From contig DCHT01000025.1 in the NCBI GenBank assembly GCA_002314885.1, forward strand, positions 1 through 13,054: a DNA stretch of 13,054 bases, in the 5' to 3' direction. The DNA comes from Bacteroidales bacterium UBA1745 (GTDB lineage Bacteria > Bacteroidota > Bacteroidia > Bacteroidales > UBA932). The position numbers and the translations under genes were made by a program. Positions 6,610 through 13,054 of the stretch are shown piece by piece (position 1 is the stretch's first letter; each line of letters begins with the position of its first letter). The notes beneath the pieces were generated by a model. The model was not told where the DNA came from. It ran no database searches and saw nothing but the letters and a program-made list of their open reading frames with translations.

Positions 6610-7422
6610 CTATTTCTTATTTGAGTAATATGCGTCCACAGCCTGACGCACGTGTCCGTGCTGCAGCAGCAGAGCCTTCGCATATTCGTAATCCTCGATG
6701 CCCGTAGCCTCCATAATCATACGGGTGCCGCGGTCCACGAGTTTCTTGTTCGTGAGTTCCATATCCACCATACGGCTGCCCTTCACGTGTCCGAGCAGTA
6801 CCATCACAGAGGTGGAAATCATATTGAGGATCAACTTCTGAGCCGTGCCGGCCTTCATACGCGTGCTGCCGGTCACGAACTCCGGGCCCACGACAGCCAC
6901 GATCGGAAACTCTGCAGCCTGAGCCACTGGAGCATCCTCGTTGCAGGTCACGCAGGCAGTCAGAAGACCGTTTGCACGTGCCTCGTTGAGGGCACCTACC
7001 ACGTATGGAGTGCCACCGGAAGCAGCAATGCCCACCACGGAATCCTCGGCAGTAGGATTATAGGCGAGGATATCCTTCCAGCCCTGTTCGGTGTCGTCCT
7101 CGGCTCCTTCGACGGCAGAGCGTATGGCAGTGTCACCGCCTGCGATGAGGCCAATGAACTTGTCGCGCACTCCGTAAGTCGGAGGGATTTCAGAGGCATC
7201 TACAACGCCCAGACGGCCGCTGGTGCCGGCTCCGATGTAGAATACCCTGCCGCCGCGGCGCATCCTTTCGACTATGCCGTCCACGACAGTCTCGATCTGT
7301 GGAATAGCCTTTCCCACTGCGAGAGGAACAGTCCTGTCTTCGGTATTTATGGCCTGCAGCAGCTCCTCAGTGGACATCTCGTCCAGATGGGAGTAGTGCG
7401 AAAGCTGCTCTGTAGTTCTCAT
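6610..7422 (-). CDS. murQ: N-acetylmuramic acid 6-phosphate etherase MurQ
   Basis: MurQ cleaves the lactyl ether of MurNAc-6-phosphate, giving GlcNAc-6-phosphate and D-lactate, in cytoplasmic peptidoglycan recycling. The 270-residue protein is a single SIS domain. Signatures are GAGTSGRLGVVDASEIPP at 64-81 (Glu78, matching the catalytic Glu of E. coli MurQ), AVEGAEDD at 103-110 (Glu105), GIAASGGTPYV at 131-141, and GSTRMKAGTAQKLILNM at 185-201, all hallmarks of the family. It lacks part of the C-terminal tail of the E. coli enzyme (about 298 residues), as other Bacteroidota MurQ proteins do. I place the start at 7422 (MRTTEQLSHYSHLDEMS), 1 nt after the upstream stop; the alternative at 7440 overlaps that gene. 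The kinase gene follows after 1 nt. Confidence 0.95.
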   Translation of the reverse strand: MRTTEQLSHYSHLDEMSTEELLQAINTEDRTVPLAVGKAIPQIETVVDGIVERMRRGGRVFYIGAGTSGRLGVVDASEIPPTYGVRDKFIGLIAGGDTAIRSAVEGAEDDTEQGWKDILAYNPTAEDSVVGIAASGGTPYVVGALNEARANGLLTACVTCNEDAPVAQAAEFPIVAVVGPEFVTGSTRMKAGTAQKLILNMISTSVMVLLGHVKGSRMVDMELTNKKLVDRGTRMIMEATGIEDYEYAKALLLQHGHVRQAVDAYYSNKK

Positions 7423-7423
7423 A

Positions 7424-8746
7424 TTAAAGCTTCGCGTCAATGAGGTTTGGATAATGGTCGGTCAGAGGAACGGTGAAATATGGAGTGAGGCAGTCGAACA
7501 CTACGACCTTTGCCTCGCCCTCGTTCCAGATGAAGCAATGGTCGATGGCGCCCACTTCGCGGGTCTCGCCCTTGCGGCGGCTTACGCGGGAATAGCCGTC
7601 GTTAGGGCCGCAGATATGGTGTCCGTTCTGGTTGTCACCGTAGGAGGTAGCCACCTTGTAGCAAGGCTTGAAGCCGCTGGTGATGAACTGCTGGATAGGA
7701 ACAGTGTTCTCCTCAGCGTTCATATCGCCGGTCACGAAAACCGGACAGTTGTACTTGCCCTTGATTATCTGGGCCTGCGCAATCATAAGTCGCACCTGGG
7801 AGGCGCGTGCCTGGGATGAGCCCGGCTGAGCCTTGTCGCTCTTCCACCACAGATGGGTGTTGATCACTGCGAAAACCTTCTGGTCAGAAAGCCTGCGGAA
7901 CACGGCTGAAGTGAAGGACTTGCTGCCGTGGTTGCTCCACATAGTCGGAGTGTAGAGGCAGTACTGTGCGTCGAGCAGCTCCACCTTGTTCTTATCATAG
8001 AAGATAGGAGTGTTGTTCCATCCTTCCACGCCACCCGGGATGAGTTTGCCGTCGAGGCCGGTAGTAGCAGTCACATAGCCGTATTCGGCAATCAGCGGAT
8101 AGAACACATTGTCCATATGGACGTTATATTCCTGGATAGTCAGCACGTCAGGCATATAGGCGCGGACCATCTGGGCGAACTGAGGACCGCGGTTTGCGTC
8201 GCGGCAGTCGTATCCGATTTCCTTCCACACCGGTGGAATGGTATCCTTGCTGTAGTCCCAGATATTGTCGTCGAGGATACGGAGGTCAGCGCCTTCTGCA
8301 ATCGGGAAGAGGAATTCGCCCTCAACGCTGCCGGTGCGGGTGTATCCGATGGCGACACGGGAGGATGCGAGGTCTTCGACAAGCAACTGGGCGGCCTTGC
8401 GCATAGCCCAGCAGGAACCGCCGCTGAGTATCACTGTACCTCTGGAGAAAGTAAGTTCATAGTTCCAAAGGCCCATTCCTTCCGGATGAGTGATGCGGAT
8501 GGCGTTCTTCCCGAGGAAGCGATCCTCTGCAACTATTGTCTGCTCCTCAGGAAGCAAAGCGTCGAGATATTCGGCAATCTCAATGCCCTCTTCGGCCTCG
8601 AGGCTGGTGGAATAGACGATTGGAAGGCCATTTACCATACTTGGACGGCTTACGACGCGGGATGAAGATGCGCTGCTCCTCTGAGCAAAAGATGCGACGG
8701 ATGCCATACAAAGCATTGCCGCAAGGATGAAACGGAAATATTTCAT
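7424..8746 (-). CDS. Exported endonuclease/exonuclease/phosphatase-fold hydrolase with a carbohydrate-type N-terminal domain
   Basis: A 440-residue exported protein with signal peptide MKYFRFILAAMLCMASVASFAQ. Residues about 40-130 look like the alpha/beta domain that precedes the catalytic domain in many glycosidases: an EIAEYLDALLPEE helix (56-68), then a strand leading to ILSGGSCWAMRKAAQLLVEDL (106-126). From 155 on is an EEP (DNase I-like) domain: DDNIWD at 159-164 (Asn161), IQEYN at 204-208 (Glu206), VINTHLWWK at 294-302 (His298), VTGDMNAEEN at 338-347 (Asp341, Asn343), GAIDHCF at 399-405 and LTDHYP at 428-433 (Asp430, His431). All metal and catalytic positions are present. Members act on DNA, phospholipids, or sugar or inositol phosphates, so the substrate is open. 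The start at 8746 fits the signal peptide; the in-frame ATG at 8767 overlaps a promoter box. Confidence 0.85.
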   Translation of the reverse strand: MKYFRFILAAMLCMASVASFAQRSSASSSRVVSRPSMVNGLPIVYSTSLEAEEGIEIAEYLDALLPEEQTIVAEDRFLGKNAIRITHPEGMGLWNYELTFSRGTVILSGGSCWAMRKAAQLLVEDLASSRVAIGYTRTGSVEGEFLFPIAEGADLRILDDNIWDYSKDTIPPVWKEIGYDCRDANRGPQFAQMVRAYMPDVLTIQEYNVHMDNVFYPLIAEYGYVTATTGLDGKLIPGGVEGWNNTPIFYDKNKVELLDAQYCLYTPTMWSNHGSKSFTSAVFRRLSDQKVFAVINTHLWWKSDKAQPGSSQARASQVRLMIAQAQIIKGKYNCPVFVTGDMNAEENTVPIQQFITSGFKPCYKVATSYGDNQNGHHICGPNDGYSRVSRRKGETREVGAIDHCFIWNEGEAKVVVFDCLTPYFTVPLTDHYPNLIDAKL

Positions 8747-8766
8747 TGTATTAATAGAATAGTCCA

Positions 8767-8774
8767 CAAATTTA
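8767..8774 (-). promoter_or_regulatory. Candidate internal -7 box before the EEP-murQ-kinase genes
   Basis: On the minus strand this reads TAAATTTG, an exact TAnnTTTG match in the 33-nt gap between the GH3 stop and the EEP start. Transcription from here would begin about 15-20 nt before the ATG at 8746, which also supports that start over 8767. I see no -33 TTG at the usual distance, and chance in an AT-rich gap is possible. Confidence 0.4.
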
Positions 8775-8779
8775 CAAAA

Positions 8780-10885
8780 TTATTCTGCACACTCGACGGT
8801 CAAGGTCTGACTCTCGCCGGGCTGCAGGAGCGCAGTCTTGGCAAAGCCACGCAAGTATGGGGCCATTATCATCACGACCTCCTTGCCCGGCACATCTCCC
8901 ACGTTCTTCACGGTGACGGTGGCACGAAGGCCATCGGCGGAGAACTGAGGCTCTGTCTGCTCAAGCGAAGTGTAACTGAGGCCATATCCGAAAGGATAGG
9001 ACGGTTCGACATCGGAGTGGAGATAGTAGCGGTAGCCCACGTCCATACCTTCTTTATATACGGTGTAGTCAATGGTGGACTTAGGCTTTTCAGGCAGACG
9101 TTTGATATCTACCATAGTGTTCGGACCGTGGTAGTCGTATGGATAGTTGGCGGACGACGGCAGATCGAAATAATTGACCGGGAAGCTCATCGCGAGTTTG
9201 CCGCAAGGGTTGACAAAGCCACTGAGGGCATCTGCAATGGCGTTTCCACCTTCCTGACCAGGCTGCCAGGCCAGCAATATGGCGTCCACCTTGTCCTTCC
9301 AGGAAGCAGTCTCGATTACGCCACCGATATTGAGGACCACTACCACCTTCTTGCCGACAGCGTGGTACAGGTCACTGATGTCAGATATCAGCTTCTGTTC
9401 ATCGTCTGTGAGCAGGAAATCATCTTCCAGTTTGCGGTCACCGCCCTCACCGGCCTGACGGCCGATTGTAAGGACGGCCAGGTCGCTTTCTGCAACGGAG
9501 GCCTCAACCATAGCACGGCTGACCGACATCTCCGGAGCGGCAGGGGCACCGAACATCCTGGTCATCAAAGTGTTTTTGGCCGGATGCTTCTTCAGATGGT
9601 CGAGATAGGCCTCAGCGAGGCTTTCATCCACATAGTGTCCGGAGAGTTTCAGACCGTCAGCCAGGTCCACCACGTAAGGTCTGTGGACGTGTCCTGATCC
9701 GGTACCACCCGGCAGAATGCTGTAGGAGGCCATTCCGAAGAGGGCGACCCTGCAGTTAGGACGCAATGGAAGTGCATCCACATTGCGGAGCAGTACCATT
9801 CCCTCCTCCGCCGCCGTCCTGGCGACTTTGGCGTGAGCCTCGAGGTCCGGCGCTCCGGAAGTCTCATATCCTTTATAGGTAGGGGTCTTTACAACCAGTT
9901 CCAGCACACGCTTCGCACTGATGTCGAGATATCTCTCATCCATCTCTCCCTTCTTGACGGCACGTACGAGTTCGTTGATCTGGGATTTGGTACCAGGCTC
10001 CATCAGGTCATCTCCGGCAGCGACCTGCTTGTCGGTGTCGCGTTTGGCAACCCAGTCAGTCATCACGAGGCCCTCATAGCCCCATTCGTCGCGCAGGACG
10101 GTGGTCAGGAGCCAAGGGTCCATCTGGGTGTGTATTCCGTTGAGACGGTTGTAGGAGGCCATCACAGTCCAAGGATTGCTTTCCTTGATGGCAATCTCGA
10201 AGTTCTTGAGATAAAGTTTGCGCAGCACGAGGGTATCCACCTGGGAGTCGTTCATAAAGCGGTTGGACTCCTGGTTATTGGCCGCAAAATGCTTGACACA
10301 GGCGCCCACGCCCTTGCTCTGCACGCCATTGACGTATGCCGCAGCGATCTTTCCGCTGAGCACGGGATCCTCGGAGAAATATTCGAAGTTTCGGCCGCAG
10401 AGAGGGTTGCGGTGCAGATTCATACCCGGAGCCAGCATCACATCGACACCATATTCCAGGGCCTCATCACCTATGGCAGCCCCCACTTCTTCGACCAGAG
10501 CAGTATTCCAAGTACAGGCCAGCATAGAGCCGATCGGGAAACCTGTGCAGTAGAAGGTCTTGCCCTTGTTCTCCTTTCCCTTGCGTTCCGGCTCGATGCG
10601 AACTCCGGCAGGACCGTCAGAGAGGACTATGGCTGGTATTCCCAGCCTCTCGATGCCGCGGGTCATACCAGCTGCGCCAGGCGCCTGGTAATCTCCCCCA
10701 AACACGCCGGCAAGCATACTTCCGTAGCCTCCGCCGACCACGATCGTGGCCTTCTCCCGCAGGGTCATAGACGCCACGACCTCATCGATGTTGTCGGGAG
10801 TGAGACGTACTTTATCCTGTGCAAGGAGAGTAAATGAGGGAATAGCAATAGCTATCAGTGCTGTAAAAATATGGCTAGATCTCAT
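8780..10885 (-). CDS. Exported glycoside hydrolase family 3 (beta-glucosidase-like), C-terminally shortened
   Basis: A predicted periplasmic exo-acting beta-glycosidase of 701 residues with signal peptide MRSSHIFTALIAIAIPSFTLLAQ. Numbering is from the start at 10885. The TIM-barrel domain has SDGPAGVR at 89-96, MNLHRNPLCGRNFEYFSEDP at 155-174, KHFAANNQE at 198-206 and VMTDW at 274-278, with Asp277 as nucleophile. The alpha/beta sandwich domain has GGTGSGHV at 393-400, GRQAGEGGDRKLEDDF at 475-490 (Glu480 as probable acid/base) and LAWQPGQEGG at 538-547. The last part, from about 641, is an FnIII-like domain that stops at LLQPGESQTLTVECAE. It also lacks the loop usually found between KEVV and the GFAK segment. 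KHFAANNQE rather than KHFPGHG rules out a NagZ-type enzyme. The start is set by the signal peptide; 10924 would overlap the divergent promoter. Confidence 0.93.
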   Translation of the reverse strand: MRSSHIFTALIAIAIPSFTLLAQDKVRLTPDNIDEVVASMTLREKATIVVGGGYGSMLAGVFGGDYQAPGAAGMTRGIERLGIPAIVLSDGPAGVRIEPERKGKENKGKTFYCTGFPIGSMLACTWNTALVEEVGAAIGDEALEYGVDVMLAPGMNLHRNPLCGRNFEYFSEDPVLSGKIAAAYVNGVQSKGVGACVKHFAANNQESNRFMNDSQVDTLVLRKLYLKNFEIAIKESNPWTVMASYNRLNGIHTQMDPWLLTTVLRDEWGYEGLVMTDWVAKRDTDKQVAAGDDLMEPGTKSQINELVRAVKKGEMDERYLDISAKRVLELVVKTPTYKGYETSGAPDLEAHAKVARTAAEEGMVLLRNVDALPLRPNCRVALFGMASYSILPGGTGSGHVHRPYVVDLADGLKLSGHYVDESLAEAYLDHLKKHPAKNTLMTRMFGAPAAPEMSVSRAMVEASVAESDLAVLTIGRQAGEGGDRKLEDDFLLTDDEQKLISDISDLYHAVGKKVVVVLNIGGVIETASWKDKVDAILLAWQPGQEGGNAIADALSGFVNPCGKLAMSFPVNYFDLPSSANYPYDYHGPNTMVDIKRLPEKPKSTIDYTVYKEGMDVGYRYYLHSDVEPSYPFGYGLSYTSLEQTEPQFSADGLRATVTVKNVGDVPGKEVVMIMAPYLRGFAKTALLQPGESQTLTVECAE

Positions 10886-10902
10886 ATACAGTTTATTTCC
10901 TA

Positions 10903-10910
10903 TAAAGGTA
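10903..10910 (-). promoter_or_regulatory. Near-consensus -7 box for the GH3 operon
   Basis: On the minus strand this reads TACCTTTA, seven of eight positions of TAnnTTTG counting the free ones. It lies 17 nt upstream of the chosen GH3 start at 10885, a short leader like those suggested elsewhere in the window. No clear -33 TTG is seen. It sits 2 nt from the opposing plus-strand box. Confidence 0.35.
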
Positions 10911-10912
10911 GA

Positions 10913-10920
10913 TATTTTTG
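10913..10920 (+). promoter_or_regulatory. Bacteroidota-type -7 box for the eamA-mtgA-aminopeptidase operon
   Basis: TATTTTTG matches TAnnTTTG exactly and lies 38 nt before the transporter ATG at 10959. A TTTA at 10892-10895, 17 nt upstream, is a weak candidate for the -33 element. It shares a 73-nt divergent intergenic region with the GH3 promoter box. Confidence 0.5.
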
Positions 10921-10958
10921 CCAATCATTTTTCATAAATTCGCAGCCGAAAAATAAGT

Positions 10959-11846
10959 ATGAAGAACAAAAACGGCATAGGATACGATATTCTCGCGGTG
11001 GCCATAGTCGCAATATGGGGTATGACCTTCATATCGACTTCGGTGCTGCTGAGGTATTTCGAGCCCGCCCAGATCTTCTTCATACGCTTTGTGATTGCCT
11101 ACGCGGGAATCTGGATCTTCGCCCACGACAGGCTCTTTTCGGGCTCCTGGAAGGATGAAATCAGGATGCTTGCGGCAGGAATTGTCGGCGGTTCCCTCTA
11201 CTTCCTGGCGGAGAACACGGGCCTGAAGATTTCGCAGCAGGCCAGCAGCATCTCCTTCATAGTCTGCACTACCCCGCTCGTGACCGCAGTCGTCGCAGTA
11301 TTGCTCAAGCACAAAGGCGCAAAGATGACACTGCCGCTCGCAGTAGGCAGCATCGTGGCCCTGCTTGGAATCGGTATGATAATGTTCAACGGCAGCGCCA
11401 TACAGGGTGCTCCGGTGCTCGGATACATACTCGCAATGGTCGCCTCACTCACCTGGGCATTCTACACCATAATCGTCAGTGACCTCACCGACAAATACGG
11501 CACGGCATTCATCAGCCGCAAGGTCTTCTTCTACGGTCTGATCACCATACTTCCGGTATTGCTCTTCCAGCATAGCGACTTCGCCTGGAGTGCATTCAAA
11601 CTGCCGATAGTGTGGATCAACGTGCTGTTTCTCAGCGTAATAGCTTCCCTCGGCTGTTACGCGCTCTGGACTCCTGTCATCAAGAAGCTGGGCACCATCA
11701 AGTCCAGCAACTACATCTACCTCAACCCTGTCTTCACGCTGATCGGCTCGGTCGCACTGCTCGGTGAAAAGATCACCTGGCTGTCGGCCCTGGGCTCCGC
11801 TGTGACCCTCGTAGGCGTGTGGATAGCAGGCCGTGAATCCAAATGA
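10959..11846 (+). CDS. EamA/DMT-superfamily transporter
   Basis: An inner-membrane transporter with two EamA repeats and about ten membrane segments (roughly 10-28, 37-55, 68-88, 95-116, 123-143, 152-172, 187-204, 217-236, 250-268 and 272-291). The first segment holds AIWGMTF (18-24), the typical EamA opening. A second repeat starts near GAPVLGYILAM (150-160), and the last pair, NPVFTLIGSVALLGE (256-270) and ITWLSALGSAVTLVGVWIAG (272-291), is highly typical. The length of 295 is standard. Family members export or import amino acids, metabolites or nucleotide sugars, and nothing here fixes the substrate. Its stop overlaps the transglycosylase start in an ATGA, so the two are co-translated. A link to cell-wall precursors is possible but only by position. 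Confidence 0.9.
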   Translation: MKNKNGIGYDILAVAIVAIWGMTFISTSVLLRYFEPAQIFFIRFVIAYAGIWIFAHDRLFSGSWKDEIRMLAAGIVGGSLYFLAENTGLKISQQASSISFIVCTTPLVTAVVAVLLKHKGAKMTLPLAVGSIVALLGIGMIMFNGSAIQGAPVLGYILAMVASLTWAFYTIIVSDLTDKYGTAFISRKVFFYGLITILPVLLFQHSDFAWSAFKLPIVWINVLFLSVIASLGCYALWTPVIKKLGTIKSSNYIYLNPVFTLIGSVALLGEKITWLSALGSAVTLVGVWIAGRESK

Positions 11847-12538
11847 AAGTCAGGCGCTTCATCCTCAAGTTCATAGTCGGGCCAGTGATCGCATTCCTGG
11901 TCCTCAGCGTGCTGTGGGTCACTCTGCTGAAATGGGTGCCGGTCTATGTCACTCCCCTGATGATCAAACGCAGCATCGAATACCGCAGCGACAAGGACTT
12001 CCACACCAGGAAGAGCTGGAGGCCACTCGAGGAGATTTCGCCCGAGATGGTCAAGGCAGTGATCACCAGCGAAGACAACCTCTACGCCCAGCACAACGGC
12101 TTCTCCTGGAGCGCAATCAAGAAGGCCATCGAGGAAAAGAAGAACGGCAAGAGGCAGAGAGGCGGCAGCACCATCTCCCAGCAGACGGCCAAGAACGTGT
12201 TCACCTTCTGCGGCAGGACCTGGTGGCGCAAGGCCTGGGAGAGTTACTACACCGTCCTCATCGAACTCATCTGGGGCAAGGAAAGGATAATGGAGGTATA
12301 TCTCAACGTCATCGAGATGGGCAAGGGCATATATGGCTCACAGGCCGCTGCAAAGGCACATTTTGGCTGCGACGCATCCCAGCTGACACGCCTTCAGGCC
12401 TGCACGATTGCCGCCTGCCTCCCTAATCCTATCAGACGCAACGCAGGCAATCCGACTCCATATATCAGGAAACGTGCAGCAACCCTTGCATCTCGCATCA
12501 ACTACATCGCCTACCCCGAGTGGGTCGATAAGAAATAG
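11843..12538 (+). CDS. mtgA: Monofunctional biosynthetic peptidoglycan transglycosylase (GT51)
   Basis: MtgA polymerises lipid II into glycan strands at the outer face of the inner membrane, without a transpeptidase domain. One N-terminal membrane anchor (about 7-29) precedes the GT51 domain. Motifs: AVITSEDNLYAQHNGF at 72-87 (Glu77 as catalytic base), RGGSTISQQTAKNVF at 106-120, KAWESYYTVLIELIWGKERI at 130-149 (Glu141), and EVYLNVIEMGKGIYG at 151-165. The length of 231 fits MtgA and excludes a bifunctional penicillin-binding protein. Position 80-81 reads LY where RF or FF is common; this is conservative. The first ATG overlaps the transporter stop (ATGA). The next gene starts 6 nt after its stop, so the three genes form one operon. 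Confidence 0.94.
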   Translation: MKVRRFILKFIVGPVIAFLVLSVLWVTLLKWVPVYVTPLMIKRSIEYRSDKDFHTRKSWRPLEEISPEMVKAVITSEDNLYAQHNGFSWSAIKKAIEEKKNGKRQRGGSTISQQTAKNVFTFCGRTWWRKAWESYYTVLIELIWGKERIMEVYLNVIEMGKGIYGSQAAAKAHFGCDASQLTRLQACTIAACLPNPIRRNAGNPTPYIRKRAATLASRINYIAYPEWVDKK

Positions 12539-12544
12539 CATACT

Positions 12545-13054
12545 ATGAAATCGACGCATATACTTTCACTGGCAGTTCTGACGCTTGCCCTGTGCGGCTG
12601 TTCGCAGCCCGAAGAAGGCGTATCCTGGACACTCGCCCAGGGCCGCAAGGCGAACATCTCGGACATACGCTACGAGCTGCATTTCGACATACCAGAGAGC
12701 AAGGAGGAAAGCATTCCGGCCAGCGAAATCGTGCGCTTCAATGCGGCTTCCCGCAAGGCTGTTGTACTGGATGCCAAGGGCTTTGACTTGGACAGCGTAA
12801 TCGCCAATGGAAGGGCCTGCAAGGCCGAAATCGTCAATGAACACATAGTCATCCCGAGGCGCTGCGTCGTCGATGGAGAGAACGAGATACGCATTGTCTT
12901 CACGGCCGGTGAGCAGTCTCTGAACCGTCGTCCCGAGTTCCTATACACTCTGCTGGTTCCCGACCGCGCACGCACGCTTTTCCCTTGCTTCGACCAGCCC
13001 GATCTCAAGGCCCGCTTCACGCTTTCACTTTCCGTTCCCAACGGCTGGGTGGCC
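12545..13054 (+). CDS. Partial: M1-family aminopeptidase lipoprotein (N-terminal 170 residues)
   Basis: The reading frame is open to the end of the window, so the gene is cut. The start MKSTHILSLAVLTLALCGC is a lipoprotein signal with Cys19 as the lipidated residue. The following SQPEEG contains two acidic residues, which might favour surface export, though it is not a clear export signal. Residues about 40-170 match the N-terminal beta-saddle domain of M1 (aminopeptidase N) enzymes. The best evidence is RTLFPCFDQPDLKARFTLSL at 143-162, containing the PCFDQPD core that is nearly invariant in the family. The GAMEN and HExxH zinc motifs would lie beyond the window, so activity cannot be judged. 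It probably degrades peptides in the periplasm or at the cell surface. It follows mtgA after 6 nt. Confidence 0.88.
   Translation, partial: MKSTHILSLAVLTLALCGCSQPEEGVSWTLAQGRKANISDIRYELHFDIPESKEESIPASEIVRFNAASRKAVVLDAKGFDLDSVIANGRACKAEIVNEHIVIPRRCVVDGENEIRIVFTAGEQSLNRRPEFLYTLLVPDRARTLFPCFDQPDLKARFTLSLSVPNGWVA

Noticed and set aside
6609..6683. Upstream start for the BadF-type kinase at 6683
   Set aside because: The added 25 residues are Cys- and Arg-rich, are unlike any kinase N-terminus, and overlap murQ by 74 nt. MKIIVESG at 6608 is the natural start.
6652..7443. Plus-strand open frame of 263 codons opposite murQ
   Set aside because: His- and Ala-rich translation with no fold signature, fully within the murQ region on the other strand.
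9833..10837. Plus-strand open frame of 334 codons opposite the GH3 gene
   Set aside because: Antisense shadow of a convincing GH3 coding region; no motif, promoter or neighbour supports it.
8780..10885. GH3 enzyme as a NagZ-type N-acetylglucosaminidase, tempting beside murQ
   Set aside because: The NagZ hallmark KHFPGHG with its His/Asp pair is absent; the sequence reads KHFAANNQE and has the C-terminal domains of beta-glucosidase-type GH3 enzymes.
10886..10924. Upstream start for the GH3 enzyme at 10924
   Set aside because: It puts 13 residues before a good signal peptide and overlaps both predicted divergent promoter boxes.
1..13054. CRISPR arrays, tRNA genes, insertion sequences or phage genes
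   Set aside because: No spaced direct repeats, cloverleaf-like segments, transposase motifs or phage proteins are visible on either strand.

Overview
The window looks like a Bacteroidota (probably Bacteroidales) chromosome segment with a GC content in the mid-50s by eye. The evidence is: the trp gene order D-C-F-A with no trpB between F and A, as in the known Bacteroidota trpBEGDCFA layout; four intergenic matches to the Bacteroidota -7 promoter box TAnnTTTG; almost no Shine-Dalgarno sequences; Bacteroidota-type TrpF and TrpA motifs; and a DUF4250 protein. A gut or rumen habitat is plausible but not shown. The genes are tightly packed and no stretch over 300 bases lacks a gene. I see no tRNA, rRNA, CRISPR array, IS element or phage gene.

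Layout. (1) 1-3267, plus strand: distal end of a tryptophan operon, with the likely last codons of trpG followed by trpD, trpC, trpF and trpA, 3 nt or less apart or overlapping from trpD on. (2) 3264-4593, minus strand: a GH5-family lipoprotein glycosidase followed by a 60-residue DUF4250 protein whose stop overlaps the trpA stop. (3) 4654-5754, plus strand: an exported calcineurin-like metallophosphatase. It meets the next block tail-to-tail at a hairpin containing both stop codons. (4) 5760-10885, minus strand, transcribed in the order GH3 glycosidase, exported EEP-fold hydrolase, MurQ etherase, BadF-type sugar kinase. (5) 10959-13054, plus strand: an EamA-type transporter, a monofunctional peptidoglycan transglycosylase and the start of an M1 aminopeptidase lipoprotein that runs off the window.

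How the genes work together. TrpD, TrpC, TrpF and TrpA catalyse consecutive steps from anthranilate towards tryptophan; TrpB would be encoded upstream. The MurQ/kinase pair fits cytoplasmic salvage of cell-wall amino sugar: the kinase would phosphorylate MurNAc (or GlcNAc) and MurQ converts MurNAc-6-phosphate to GlcNAc-6-phosphate. The exported GH3 and EEP enzymes upstream could supply or process glycans, but that link rests only on co-transcription. The transglycosylase downstream builds peptidoglycan, so two neighbouring blocks touch the cell wall.

I found no convincing new system. The points most worth checking are the mixed GH3-EEP-murQ-kinase operon, the carbohydrate-type N-terminal domain fused to the EEP hydrolase, an extra segment of roughly 20-28 residues in TrpC, the hairpin holding two convergent stop codons, and the shortened C-terminus of the GH3 enzyme.
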